Below are positions 53,648 through 62,732 of a DNA stretch of 64,000 nucleotides, piece after piece. Source of the stretch: an uncultured Bacteroidota bacterium (lineage in GTDB: Bacteria; Bacteroidota; Bacteroidia; Bacteroidales; P3); contig CACZUZ010000002.1 of assembly GCA_902784465.1 (NCBI GenBank), positions 19,391 through 83,390 on the forward strand, given 5' to 3'. Below the pieces are notes generated by a model. The model ran no database searches. It saw nothing but the letters and a program-made list of their open reading frames with translations, and was not told the origin of the DNA. The stretch's first letter is position 1; the number at the start of each line of letters is the position of its first letter. The translations under genes were made by a program, and so were the position numbers.

Positions 53648-54604
53648 TTAATTGGCTGAAAGAATACTTTTTAACTGACTGACTATTGCATTGTAATCCT
53701 GATTCCTCATGCAGTGGAAGTGGCCCTTGGGACAACGGGAGGAGCCCATACGGCGGCAGGGCCAGCAAGGGAGAGAGGGGACGGTATAGTCGGTGCGGTC
53801 GGTGGCGTAGGCCCAGAAGCCAAAGCGTGGCGAGGTGGAGCCCCAGAGGGCAAGCACCTTGCGACGATAGGCGGCGGCGACATGCATCATGGCAGAGTCG
53901 GAGGTGACGACGGCGGAGGCCTGAGAAATGATGGCGGCAGACTCGGTGAGGGTGGTCTGGCCGCAGAGGTTGACGACATTAGAGGAGAGGGCAAGATGCC
54001 GGATGCGAAGGCCGTCGCTGTTGTCGCCCAAGAGAGCCACGGGGGCATCGATGCTGTTGGCGATGAGAGCAATCTTGTCGGGGGGTATACGCTTGGTTTC
54101 GTGCTGGGCGCCACAGGCGATGACGACGAAAGGCCGACTGGTTGAGAACAGAGGGGACTGGAACGAGAAAGGGCTCAGTTCGAGACCCTTACCATCGTTG
54201 ACAACGCCGAGGGGCTTGACGGCATCGAAATAGCGGTCGACGACATGACGACCAGACATGATGTCGCGTTTGAGCAGGACGAGAATGAACTTGGCGAAGT
54301 TCTCCTTGCGGTAGACGAGGGAGCGGCAGGGGAAAGAGCGGCGCAGGCGACGGGAACGGTGGTTGTTGTGGAGGTCGATGATGCAGTCGTAGTGCTGGGA
54401 GTGGAGTTCGGAGAGCTGGAGGGCAGAGCCGTCGTACTCTATAAGGCTGTCGATGAAGGGGTTGCCCTGGAGGAGTTGGGCGGAGAGAGGCTTGGTGATG
54501 ACATGGAGCTGGGAGGAAGGGAGTTGGGTTTTGAGGCAGCGGAGGAGAGGGGTAGTCAGAATGACATCGCCGATGGAGCTGAGACGGATGAGGAGAATTT
54601 TCAC
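53648..54604 (-). CDS. Glycosyltransferase family 9 (heptosyltransferase-like)
   Basis: A 318-residue GT-B protein: MKILLIRLSSIGDVILTTPLL at the start, DCIIDLHNNHRSRRLR, CGAQHETKRIPPDK as nucleotide-sugar loop and VTSDSAMMHVAAAYRRKVLALWGSTSP near the C-terminus. Such enzymes add heptose or a related sugar to the lipopolysaccharide core at the inner membrane face. It sits between tamB and the glycosidase gene in a tight leftward operon (13- and 7-base gaps). Confidence 0.93.
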   Translation of the reverse strand: MKILLIRLSSIGDVILTTPLLRCLKTQLPSSQLHVITKPLSAQLLQGNPFIDSLIEYDGSALQLSELHSQHYDCIIDLHNNHRSRRLRRSFPCRSLVYRKENFAKFILVLLKRDIMSGRHVVDRYFDAVKPLGVVNDGKGLELSPFSFQSPLFSTSRPFVVIACGAQHETKRIPPDKIALIANSIDAPVALLGDNSDGLRIRHLALSSNVVNLCGQTTLTESAAIISQASAVVTSDSAMMHVAAAYRRKVLALWGSTSPRFGFWAYATDRTDYTVPSLPCWPCRRMGSSRCPKGHFHCMRNQDYNAIVSQLKSILSAN

Positions 54605-54617
54605 GACGGTAGAGGGG

Positions 54618-57600
54618 TTAGCGTTTGGTTTTTTTCTTCTTGAAGTTGAAGAAGTCGCGGAAGCGGTCGAAATCGCGGGTGTATTTGAGGCCGAGGCCCT
54701 GCTTGTAGGGGAGGTCGGAGCGGGTGTAGTCGTTGGTATTGCTGCGGTTGAAGACGAAGAGGTGGAGATGGGGGTTGAGTTTGTAGCCGACGAGCATGTC
54801 GCCGGTCATATTGTTGGTGCCCTGGTCGGAGGAGGACAACATCTCGCGGCTCTCGCCACCGAAGCCGAAAGAGGTTTCGAAATAGAACTTGTTCCACTGC
54901 TTGCTGATGTCGACAGCATACTGGTCGGTGGTGAGGGCGTTGCCGGACTGGTAGTCGAAATTGACGTCGACGAACTGGACCATATCGCTAATCATGCTGC
55001 CGATGGTGCCCATGACGATGCCATAGGCCTGGTCGCCGGTGGATGAGGAGCTGGCCATCTCGGCGGCGGAGGGGTTGTAGAAACGCTTGGAGACCAGGAG
55101 GGAGACGGTCTGGTTGAGCATGTCGCGCTCGTTGTTGCGGTCGATGTAGGAGAAGACCTCCTCGACGACGCTCTGGTCGGCGCCAGGGAGACGTATGTCG
55201 AAGGAGACATTGGGGGACTGGAGGGTGCCGCTGAGGGAGATAACATTCTCGACCTGAACCTGTTTCTGGGAGTCGGTAGAGGAGAGATTGCCCGTGAGGG
55301 AAGAGAGATTGACGCGCTGGTTGAGGACAGCGCGGATGTCGAAGAGGGAGTTTTCGTAACTGCCGGGGAGGGTGATGGAGCTGCCGTCGTCGATGTTAAA
55401 CTCCTTGCTGACAACGCCAAGGAGGTCGAGATTGAGGGTGCCACCACTAATCTCGTAGAGGCCGGCGACGCCAAAGTCGCGGCCCGTACCGAGGGAGAGC
55501 TGAAGGTCGCCATCGCCGCGGGCAAGGACATCGACAGTGACAGAGGAGAAATCCATCGGGAGGCGGAAGAGCATGTCGGGTGTAACATCGACATTGATAG
55601 TCAGGCTGAAACGCGAGGAATTGGAGGCCGAGGCATCGGAAGGGGATTGCAGGGCAGTGGGTTCAGCGGAGGGGAGCAGATGGTCGAAGGAGACAGGCTC
55701 GTCGTACTCGTCGGAGAGGAAATGGATATAGTCGACCTGCTCCATTTGACGTTTGTCGGTGATGGGGACGGCGAGAGAGGTGCCTTGCAAAGTAGTGGCG
55801 TTGAGGATGATATTGAGATTGTCGATGGGGCCGCGGATGCGACCGTCGGCAGAGGCCAGGATGGAGCCATAGAAATCGGGGTTGTCCTTGACGCCGGTGT
55901 TCATGCAGAGGAGTTGGGGACTGTCGAGAAGGAGGTTGAGGCGGATATTTTTGAAGCTGTGGTGGGAGATTGTGCCGTTGAGGAGGGCGGGGTTGCCTTT
56001 GGGGTCGGAGATGTGGAAGTCGTTGATATGGATGGTGTCGCGAGAGATGAGAATGGTGTCGGAGAAGCGGTAAGCGACGTTGGTGAAATCGACATTGATG
56101 AAGCCGTCCTGGAGAGCCAGGGAGCCGGAGAGGTCGGGGGCATTGACGCTGCCGCGCAAGGCGAGGTCGGCCGACAAACGGCCGTCGACACGAGAGGAGA
56201 AGGAGTTGACAAACGGTTGAATGACAGAGAGTGACAAATTGTCGACATCGGCATCGACAAAGAGCTCGGGACTGTCGCCGGAGAGGGCGGTAAAGCCATC
56301 GAGGAGGATGCTGAAGCCTGTATCGGCAGAGAGCAGGGAGGGCTCGCTTTGGGCGTTGAAATTGAGGCGATTGAGGCTATCGTCGATGAATGAATGGATG
56401 ACCATATCGCCAAGCTGCTGGCCGTTGAAGGCAAGGCCGTCGATACGCAAATCGCCCGTTGTGACCTGAGACTGAGTTATCTGCCCATTGGCATGGCCGC
56501 CAAGGCTGATGCCGGAGACGGCGAGGAAGGGATTGATGATGTCGAGACCAAGATTGGAGAGGAGGAGGCGGAAGGCAGGTTTGTCACCGACGGGGTCGGC
56601 GTGGCGATTGGGGTCGGCGTTGGGGGAGAAGGCGAGGTTGCTTTCGAGGGTAAGTTTCTGATTGTCGGACAGAAGGCTGATGCCATCTACATGCAAGAGG
56701 GATGGGGAGAAATAGTTGTCGCCGGTAGCGAGGAGCTGCCAGTCGCGACCGCCCAGGGCAAGATGGGATGGGTCGACGACGAGGTGGAGCAGGCTGCTGT
56801 CGGCAAGGAGGCGGAGAGAGACGTCGCCGCCGCTGACGGTCTGGCTGCTATTCTGCCAGAGGAGGCGGCAGCCGATGGCCTGGCGAGAAGACTCGACACG
56901 GATGGTGCCGCGGTCCATAAGTTGAAGATTGCCAAGCAGAAGGCGGTCGCTCTTCATCTGGAGCTGGTAATGGTCGGCGACAGCCTCGGCATTGATGCCG
57001 ATGTCGAAGAAGCGGATGTTGCCCCAGGAGACGGAGTCGCTGCGGATGATGGGTTTGAAACCATCAGCGAAGTTGTAGTTGGCCTGGATTGTGGAGCCTG
57101 GGGCGATGTAGAGTTGAGGCAAGAAATGGCGAAGAAGGGCGGCGGTGTCCTTCCATTCGAGATTAAATTCGAGACGGGAAGTAGCCAGAGTCTCTTCGAT
57201 GCCGTTTTTATCTTTTTGGTTGTCAGAGATATTAGAGTTTTTAAGAGCGTCGGGCAAATAGTCGTCGACAATATGGGTGAGCATGAGGGGCAGCGAGGCG
57301 TACTTGTAGTAGCCACGGAGGTTGGCATCGGCGATGTCGCTGCGAAGGGTTGTGTTCATCCAATGGTTCTGTTGGCGGGACGAGAGCGTGAAATCCTTAA
57401 TATGCAATAGATTATGACGGACATCTGTATCGTCGGAAGGATGGCTGTGGCCGATGGTCAGGAGATTGACATCGGTAAGGCTGAGGCGTGAGAAGTGGTT
57501 GGCATCGTCGGTCATAGAGTGGCGGGCGGAAGCATGGAAGGAGACGCGGGCGATGCTGTCGGTGGGGTCGTACCAAAGGCCAAAACGGTTAAGGTCGAGA

Positions 57601-59201
57601 TGTTGAACATCGACATTGGCACGATAGACGGGATGGTCTTCGCGCCAGTCGCCTTCACCATGAACGCTAAGCGAAGCCAGGACGTCATCGATAGAGGCAT
57701 CGAAAGAGAGCAGTCCGCCGGTGGCATCGGCCTCGACAGCCACTTCGCTAATGAGACGCTGGCCCTTGACGACGATGTGGTGGAGCTGGCCTTCGGCAAA
57801 AGCATTCATCGTCTTGGGTTCAAAGCCGTTGCCCTCGACGGTGAGGTCGAAGCCGGCGCGGGAAACCCACTCGTTTGGAGCCAAGCGGCCCAGATTGAAG
57901 CCGCTGGATGAGAACTGGCCGGTATAGCGATAGTTGCCTTTTTCGGGATTCATGGCCATAAGCAGGTCGCCACTAAGGTTGCCTTGGTCGCAGAGGAGTG
58001 AGAAGGTGGCGTAGAAGTCGCGGATGGTGCCAGTGAAGGAGGCTTCCAAATCGATGTTATTCAGAGCCTTGATGAGTTTTTCGGCTTGCATCTTGGTGCC
58101 GGCGGGATGGCGTACGGCGGCGAGGTCGGAATAGGTGGTGTGGAGGCGATGGATTTCGGCGCCGATGATGGTGGTGTCGATGTCGGGAAGGCCGTACATG
58201 TAGGCATCGAACTCGATGACCGACTCGTCGCCGAAGGTGAGCTTGAAATCCTCGGCACGGAAGTCGCTGATGAAGCCTGAGAAATTGCCCTGAAGATCGA
58301 CACGGTGATCCATACCCCACAGGTCGTGGGCCCAATAGGCAGCATCCTGCATGCCGCCGTAGGAGCCCTCGTCGAGATGGACTGTAAAATAGACGCTGTC
58401 GAGAAATTCGGACATAGAGTCCCAATCGCGGTAGTCGAGGAGGACATCGCCGATGACTTTGGAGTCGGCGGTTTCGAGGTAAAGGTTGGTGGTGCTGATG
58501 CCGGAGCGAGTCACGTAGACATTGCCTTGCAACTGTTTGACTTGCAAACCACTTCGTTCGTTGGTAGAGAAGCGGTCGATGCGGCAGGTGACGCGGTCGA
58601 GGTCGACGCGGACGTTGCGGAAGTGGGCAGAAATCTCACGGTAGTCCATGTGGAGGACATCGACGCCGGGTTCCCAAAGGCGTTGCTCGGGCGGACGGGA
58701 ATCCTCGAGGTCGTGGCTGTAGCGGACATTATCAAGTACCAAATCATCGACAAGAACCTTGAAATCAGGCTCTTCTTCATCGTCGTCTTCTTCATCATCG
58801 TCGCCTGTGTCGTAGTAATTGATGATAAAATCGAGGTTGAGACCGACGCTGTCGACAGTTAGGTGATAGTAGGTATCGTGGAGTTCTATCTTGCTGAAGG
58901 ACAAGCCATGACTGTCGAAAGGAAAGCCATTGAAGCGAAAGGACATCTTGCGAGCGACACAAACGGTGTCGTTGCCTGGGGCGATGAGTTCGACATTACG
59001 CAGGACCAAATGGTTCATGGGGTTGCATCCCAGAGAACCGATACGGACTTTGCCGCCCCACTCGGAGGTGAAGTAATCACTTGCCACAGAGGCAACTACG
59101 CTTTGCACGACGCTGTAGTTGAGCAAAGCTATGGTGACGTAGACCAACACGAAGAGTGTCAGCAAGAGGCGGAAGAATATTTTTTTTATAAGTTTGAGCA
59201 A
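54618..59201 (-). CDS. tamB: TamB-like translocation and assembly module protein
   Basis: From TTG 59201 the protein has 1527 residues starting LKLIKKIFFRLLLTLFVLVYV, an inner-membrane anchor. The open frame extends to 59348, but that is upstream of the -7 box at 59266, and no ATG or GTG lies between, so TTG is the likely start. The bulk is long beta repeats of the AsmA/TamB bridge type; the last ~400 residues form the TamB domain, ending LGLKYTRDFDRFRDFFNFKKK. These proteins span the periplasm and help move lipids and assemble outer-membrane proteins. It leads the operon with GT9, the glycosidase and the helicase gene. Confidence 0.9.
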   Translation of the reverse strand: MLKLIKKIFFRLLLTLFVLVYVTIALLNYSVVQSVVASVASDYFTSEWGGKVRIGSLGCNPMNHLVLRNVELIAPGNDTVCVARKMSFRFNGFPFDSHGLSFSKIELHDTYYHLTVDSVGLNLDFIINYYDTGDDDEEDDDEEEPDFKVLVDDLVLDNVRYSHDLEDSRPPEQRLWEPGVDVLHMDYREISAHFRNVRVDLDRVTCRIDRFSTNERSGLQVKQLQGNVYVTRSGISTTNLYLETADSKVIGDVLLDYRDWDSMSEFLDSVYFTVHLDEGSYGGMQDAAYWAHDLWGMDHRVDLQGNFSGFISDFRAEDFKLTFGDESVIEFDAYMYGLPDIDTTIIGAEIHRLHTTYSDLAAVRHPAGTKMQAEKLIKALNNIDLEASFTGTIRDFYATFSLLCDQGNLSGDLLMAMNPEKGNYRYTGQFSSSGFNLGRLAPNEWVSRAGFDLTVEGNGFEPKTMNAFAEGQLHHIVVKGQRLISEVAVEADATGGLLSFDASIDDVLASLSVHGEGDWREDHPVYRANVDVQHLDLNRFGLWYDPTDSIARVSFHASARHSMTDDANHFSRLSLTDVNLLTIGHSHPSDDTDVRHNLLHIKDFTLSSRQQNHWMNTTLRSDIADANLRGYYKYASLPLMLTHIVDDYLPDALKNSNISDNQKDKNGIEETLATSRLEFNLEWKDTAALLRHFLPQLYIAPGSTIQANYNFADGFKPIIRSDSVSWGNIRFFDIGINAEAVADHYQLQMKSDRLLLGNLQLMDRGTIRVESSRQAIGCRLLWQNSSQTVSGGDVSLRLLADSSLLHLVVDPSHLALGGRDWQLLATGDNYFSPSLLHVDGISLLSDNQKLTLESNLAFSPNADPNRHADPVGDKPAFRLLLSNLGLDIINPFLAVSGISLGGHANGQITQSQVTTGDLRIDGLAFNGQQLGDMVIHSFIDDSLNRLNFNAQSEPSLLSADTGFSILLDGFTALSGDSPELFVDADVDNLSLSVIQPFVNSFSSRVDGRLSADLALRGSVNAPDLSGSLALQDGFINVDFTNVAYRFSDTILISRDTIHINDFHISDPKGNPALLNGTISHHSFKNIRLNLLLDSPQLLCMNTGVKDNPDFYGSILASADGRIRGPIDNLNIILNATTLQGTSLAVPITDKRQMEQVDYIHFLSDEYDEPVSFDHLLPSAEPTALQSPSDASASNSSRFSLTINVDVTPDMLFRLPMDFSSVTVDVLARGDGDLQLSLGTGRDFGVAGLYEISGGTLNLDLLGVVSKEFNIDDGSSITLPGSYENSLFDIRAVLNQRVNLSSLTGNLSSTDSQKQVQVENVISLSGTLQSPNVSFDIRLPGADQSVVEEVFSYIDRNNERDMLNQTVSLLVSKRFYNPSAAEMASSSSTGDQAYGIVMGTIGSMISDMVQFVDVNFDYQSGNALTTDQYAVDISKQWNKFYFETSFGFGGESREMLSSSDQGTNNMTGDMLVGYKLNPHLHLFVFNRSNTNDYTRSDLPYKQGLGLKYTRDFDRFRDFFNFKKKKTKR

Positions 59202-59265
59202 GACAATAGTTACAGGATGAGAGTTGATGAATACTAAACGACAATCATTTGAGTTTATTATTGAA

Positions 59266-59273
59266 CAAATGTA
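59266..59273 (-). promoter_or_regulatory. -7 box for tamB operon
   Basis: Leftward TACATTTG, 65 bases before the TTG start; divergent from the tsaD box at 59359. Confidence 0.6.
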
Positions 59274-59358
59274 AAAAAATAGTTGTTTGGAGAGAATGAC
59301 TAAAAGTTTTAAATTCAGCAGGTAAATAGATTTATTTTTACGATTCATAAAAAAAGTT

Positions 59359-59366
59359 TAATTTTG
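59359..59366 (+). promoter_or_regulatory. -7 box for tsaD
   Basis: TAATTTTG, 19 bases before the tsaD ATG. No clear -33 TTTG. Confidence 0.65.
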
Positions 59367-59385
59367 CAACGCAAAAAAGGAAGTA

Positions 59386-60390
59386 ATGTCACTTATTCTG
59401 GCCATAGAATCATCATGCGACGACACGTCGGCAGCGGTGTTGCGCGACGAACGGCTGCTCAGCAACGTGATAGCATCGCAGAAAGTACACGAGCAATACG
59501 GCGGCGTTGTACCGGAGTTGGCTTCGCGAGCCCATCAACAGAATATTGTTCCAGTGGTTGACACCGCGCTGAAGCGTGCGGGGGTCAAAGCCAATGACTT
59601 AGACGCTGTGGCATTCACCAGAGGGCCTGGGCTTCTCGGGTCGCTGCTGGTGGGAGTGTCGTTTGCCAAAAGTTTCGCATTGTCGCTGGGAATACCACTA
59701 ATAGAAGTGAACCACCTGCAGGCACACGTTTTGTCGCATTTCATCCGGCAAGACGATGAATACGAGCCACCTGAATTCCCGATGATGTGTCTTTTGGTCA
59801 GTGGCGGACATACACAGATATTGTTGTTGCACAGTCATTTCGACATGGAACTGATTGGGCAGACCATTGACGACGCGGCCGGAGAAGCCATAGACAAAGC
59901 GGCGAAAATCATGGATTTGGGCTATCCTGGCGGTCCCATTATCGACCGGCTTGCCAAGGATGGCAACCCCGACGCATACCAATTCGCCACACCCAATATT
60001 GCGGGTTTCGACTTCAGTTTCAGCGGGATAAAGACATCGTTCCTGTATTATCTGCGCGACAGGCTGAAGGAGGAGCCTGATTTTATTGAGAAAAACAAGG
60101 CGGACCTGTGCGCGTCGATACAGAAATGCATTGTTGGATTTCTGCTGAAAAAGTTTGAGAAAGCGGCAGTTAAATACCGAGTAAGGCAAGTGGCTATAGC
60201 CGGTGGAGTGTCGGCGAACAGCGCACTGCGCGCCGGGGTGGCACAGTTGGGGGTGAAGCATCACTGGAAGGTGTTTGTGCCCACAATGCAATTCTGCACC
60301 GACAATGCAGCCATGGTCGGGATTGCCGGCTACTACAAATACCTGAGAGGTGAATTCGCTGACATCGCGCTAGCACCATATACTAGATAA
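59386..60390 (+). CDS. tsaD: tRNA N6-adenosine threonylcarbamoyltransferase
   Basis: A full-length TsaD of 334 residues. Signatures are ILAIESSCDDTSAAVL, VAFTRGPGLLGSLLVG, EVNHLQAHVLSHF with the metal-binding HxxxH and FDFSFSGIKTSFLY. It transfers threonylcarbamoyl to A37 of ANN-decoding tRNAs together with TsaB and TsaE. It is followed after about 50 bases by a PorP/SprF gene. Confidence 0.97.
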   Translation: MSLILAIESSCDDTSAAVLRDERLLSNVIASQKVHEQYGGVVPELASRAHQQNIVPVVDTALKRAGVKANDLDAVAFTRGPGLLGSLLVGVSFAKSFALSLGIPLIEVNHLQAHVLSHFIRQDDEYEPPEFPMMCLLVSGGHTQILLLHSHFDMELIGQTIDDAAGEAIDKAAKIMDLGYPGGPIIDRLAKDGNPDAYQFATPNIAGFDFSFSGIKTSFLYYLRDRLKEEPDFIEKNKADLCASIQKCIVGFLLKKFEKAAVKYRVRQVAIAGGVSANSALRAGVAQLGVKHHWKVFVPTMQFCTDNAAMVGIAGYYKYLRGEFADIALAPYTR

Positions 60391-60443
60391 ACACCTGACG
60401 ATAAACAATATACCGCATCAACAAACGAAGGAAAATACTTTTC

Positions 60444-61409
60444 GTGCTCGGTCTGACACTCTGCATCGGAACACCCTGCGGCAAGTCGCAGGACATACAT
60501 TTCTCGCAGATCGACATCAACCCCATCATCTACAATCCTGCGTACACTGGATTTTTTGACGGGGGGGCGCGGTTTGGTGTGGTTTATCGCAACCAATGGG
60601 CATCGGTCAGCCGTGCATTTCAGACGGTGGCGGCGACTGGAGAATGTGCGGTGGTGAGGAGGCGATATTACCGCGACGGTGTGAGCCTCGGGGTGATGCT
60701 GTACAACGACCGCGCGGGGACGCTACAGTATGGCAGCACGGCCGGAAACATCTCTATCGGATACTTTAAGGCTATCGGCAACCAGGGGAACAATTTCATT
60801 TCGGTTGGCATCCAGGGGGGGGGCGGACAATCGGGGTTCAACACTGCCGAGATAGACATGGAGGAGCCTTCGGACCTGATGGAAAAAACAACAGCAAACT
60901 TTTTCACTCTTGCGGCCGGGGCGGCATGGTTTTACCAGCCAACCGACGAGCTATATTTCAAATTAGCCCTTGCGGGGCATAACCTGAACAGACCAAATAT
61001 CTCGTATTCAACGATGAGTGATGCCTTCATAGAAAGGCGGTTGAGCAGTTACGCACGCGTCGAATACCGGTCGTGGAGCAATATCTCTGTGCTGCCACTT
61101 GTCGCGTTCATGATACAACGGAACTACAGAGAAGCGATGTTGGGTTGCGACGTCAAGTGGTATGTGTCAGAGTCCTCAGGCAACAACCTGTCGTTCTGCG
61201 GAGGAATACATTACCGCTGGCGAGATGCAGCTCTCGTTGAGTTGGCGGCAGAATGGAATTCCTTTGTTTTTGCATTGACCTATGATGCCAACATCTCAAA
61301 ACTGACGCCAGCCTCAAAATCAATCGGTTCACTTGAGATTGGTATTATCTACAGAACAAATTCTGACAAGCGAGTCAAACGTAAGGCCCTCCCCTGCCCT
61401 GTCATGTAG
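60444..61409 (+). CDS. PorP/SprF-family type IX secretion membrane protein (second copy)
   Basis: The mature start QDIHFSQIDINPIIYNPAYTGFFDG is the family hallmark (compare the copy at 11988), followed by a beta-barrel pattern and an ending KALPCPVM that parallels KAIRCPSF in the first copy. GTG 60444 is the first standard start, but it removes the basic part of the signal peptide: in-frame upstream codons read INKRRKILF before it, after a stop, with no ATG. An ATC or ATA start near 60405-60417 is possible. It may serve as partner of a type B cargo or as a ring anchor. Confidence 0.85.
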   Translation: MLGLTLCIGTPCGKSQDIHFSQIDINPIIYNPAYTGFFDGGARFGVVYRNQWASVSRAFQTVAATGECAVVRRRYYRDGVSLGVMLYNDRAGTLQYGSTAGNISIGYFKAIGNQGNNFISVGIQGGGGQSGFNTAEIDMEEPSDLMEKTTANFFTLAAGAAWFYQPTDELYFKLALAGHNLNRPNISYSTMSDAFIERRLSSYARVEYRSWSNISVLPLVAFMIQRNYREAMLGCDVKWYVSESSGNNLSFCGGIHYRWRDAALVELAAEWNSFVFALTYDANISKLTPASKSIGSLEIGIIYRTNSDKRVKRKALPCPVM

Positions 61410-61512
61410 TCTCCCAAATTTCCTGGTTTCCCACTTACTCGGCTTGTCAGCCTCACAGCCAATCATAGCCCGCTTATTAACGGCACACTGGGGGATTGCA
61501 CCTAAAACGTCC

Positions 61513-61539
61513 GTTTCGGATGCCGGTGGCATCCGAAAC
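61513..61539. repeat. Perfect 12-bp inverted repeat with 3-base loop
   Basis: GTTTCGGATGCC and GGCATCCGAAAC enclose GGT. It lies in the 215-base spacer after the second porP-like gene. No T run follows closely, so it is not a classical terminator, although it may stabilise the end of that transcript. A leftward open frame (61329-61580) covers it but is doubtful. Confidence 0.75.
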
Positions 61540-61573
61540 CATTTGCACTCTGCACACAGTTTGAAAAAAGTTT

Positions 61574-61604
61574 TTGCCAATTCAAATAAAATGTGTACTT
61601 TTGC
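61574..61604 (+). promoter_or_regulatory. Promoter of the antitoxin-toxin pair
   Basis: TTTG (61574-61577) and TACTTTTG (61597-61604) with a 19-base gap, 20 bases before the antitoxin ATG. Confidence 0.85.
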
Positions 61605-61624
61605 AAATCGAAAAACAAAATATT

Positions 61625-61963
61625 ATGTGCACATACAACATCACTGTAAACGACACTCTTATTGAGCAGGCACGCCCCGCCATAGGTGCCGATACCGATA
61701 TTGCACAATGGATACAACACCAGGTGGAGTCGCTCTTGATTCGCCTCGCCGTTGCTCCACAACACGATGCAAAAGCCTCCGCGGAACCTCTTGCACCAGA
61801 ATTGGAAACCATTCTTGCCGGTGCCGTCGAACATGCGGGAAAAGCCACCGATGACCGGATTACCCCCGGTGTCTCCCGTCTGATTAGAGAAAACTCGTGG
61901 TACATCTCCGATGAGGAACTTGACCAGATGCGTTACGAATACCTAATGGAGAAATACAAATGA
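61625..61963 (+). CDS. Putative antitoxin of a PIN-domain toxin-antitoxin pair
   Basis: From ATG 61625 the protein has 112 residues: MCTYNITVNDTLIEQARP, DIAQWIQHQVESLL, later ENSWYISDEELDQM. The N-terminus looks like a ribbon-helix-helix or similar DNA-binding antitoxin segment, and the C-terminal part would wrap the toxin. The longer frame from 61574 starts at the promoter and is rejected. Its stop overlaps the toxin start by 4 bases. The call rests mainly on position and length. Confidence 0.75.
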   Translation: MCTYNITVNDTLIEQARPAIGADTDIAQWIQHQVESLLIRLAVAPQHDAKASAEPLAPELETILAGAVEHAGKATDDRITPGVSRLIRENSWYISDEELDQMRYEYLMEKYK

Positions 61964-62379
61964 AACGCCTGTTTCTCGACACCAACATTGTCATTGACGC
62001 ACTGCTCCGGACCGGCGAACTGCGGGATGCCGCACTGCGCATCCTCAGCCTATCGGAAAAAGGGCAGGCAGAAATATTCTGTTCCGCTCTCTCCTTTGCC
62101 ACAGCCAGTTATTTCATGGAGAAGGCCAAGATGGAACACGGCGAGATTTTGGAACGCCTCAGCATCTTCTGCGAATACTGCACCCCGACGCGAGTCGATG
62201 CCGACATTGTCCGTCAAGCACTCGACTCTGCTTTCACCGACTTTGAGGATGCCCTCCAATACTTCTCGGCCTTGACCGAGGATGCCGAGGTCATCATCAC
62301 CCGCAACGGCAAGGACTTCACCGCCTCTCGTCTCCCCGTGATGACTGCCACAGAATATCTTGCAACCACAGAGAAATAA
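61960..62379 (+). CDS. PIN-domain ribonuclease toxin (VapC-like)
   Basis: A 139-residue PIN protein beginning MKRLFLDTNIVIDALL, with acidic metal-binding candidates Asp7, Glu54, Asp97 (FEDALQ) and Asp119 (NGKDF). The threonine/asparagine of DTN and the ITRNGKDF segment match the family. PIN toxins cleave tRNA or rRNA when freed from antitoxin. Its four-base overlap with the preceding small gene fits a VapBC-like pair. Confidence 0.88.
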   Translation: MKRLFLDTNIVIDALLRTGELRDAALRILSLSEKGQAEIFCSALSFATASYFMEKAKMEHGEILERLSIFCEYCTPTRVDADIVRQALDSAFTDFEDALQYFSALTEDAEVIITRNGKDFTASRLPVMTATEYLATTEK

Positions 62380-62487
62380 ATTATAGCAAACCAAAACGGA
62401 ATTATTAACGAATACATTTGCCAATGAAGCATAGCGCATAGTTTAGTATGCACATCATAGAATAGGAAAAAGCGAAGTAGCTTATCT

Positions 62488-62613
62488 GGTGTTTATGGAA
62501 CTTCGACAACTTCATGAATGCTATCCAGAGCAGAGCGACGGCACTCCCGCATTACGCGTGGGCTTGTACGTTGTAATTGGATAGCATAGGTAGTCGAAGA
62601 CCTCATAAACACC
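62488..62613. other. 126-base multi-stem inverted-repeat element
   Basis: Three pairs of arms nest symmetrically: GGTGTTTATG (62488-62497) with CATAAACACC (62604-62613), CTTCGAC (62501-62507) with GTCGAAG (62593-62599), and ATGCTATCC (62518-62526) with GGATAGCAT (62579-62587). Further matches link its 5' side to sequence after it: GGAACTT (62497) with AAGTTCC (62627-62633), and CTTCAT with ATGAAG (62615-62620). It occupies the 353-base gap between the PIN toxin and the next gene, which otherwise holds only an AATAACATGTTATT palindrome (62672-62685). It may be a structured RNA, a folded recombination site or a small mobile element. Confidence 0.7.
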
Positions 62614-62732
62614 GATGAAGACTTAAAAGTTCCACGCTCTTTTTATGTGCATTCTTCATCGGAACTACAGAAATAACATGTTATTAAAAATCAAAACCGA
62701 CGTGCCGATGGTATATAACGGGCAACTGAAAA

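Noticed and set aside
56394-57410. 338-codon frame antisense to tamB (also 54453-55046 and 50857-51981)
   Set aside because: Shadows of long leftward genes, without start signals or recognisable domains.
61329-61580. 83-codon leftward frame with CxxC motif after the second porP gene
   Set aside because: It begins with TTG, overlaps the end of the PorP/SprF gene, and has no promoter box or homology that I recognise; kept as a doubtful possibility only.
62488-62613. Integron attC site
   Set aside because: The folded symmetry is suggestive, but the ends do not carry the RYYYAAC/GTTRRRY core sites, and there is no integrase in the window.
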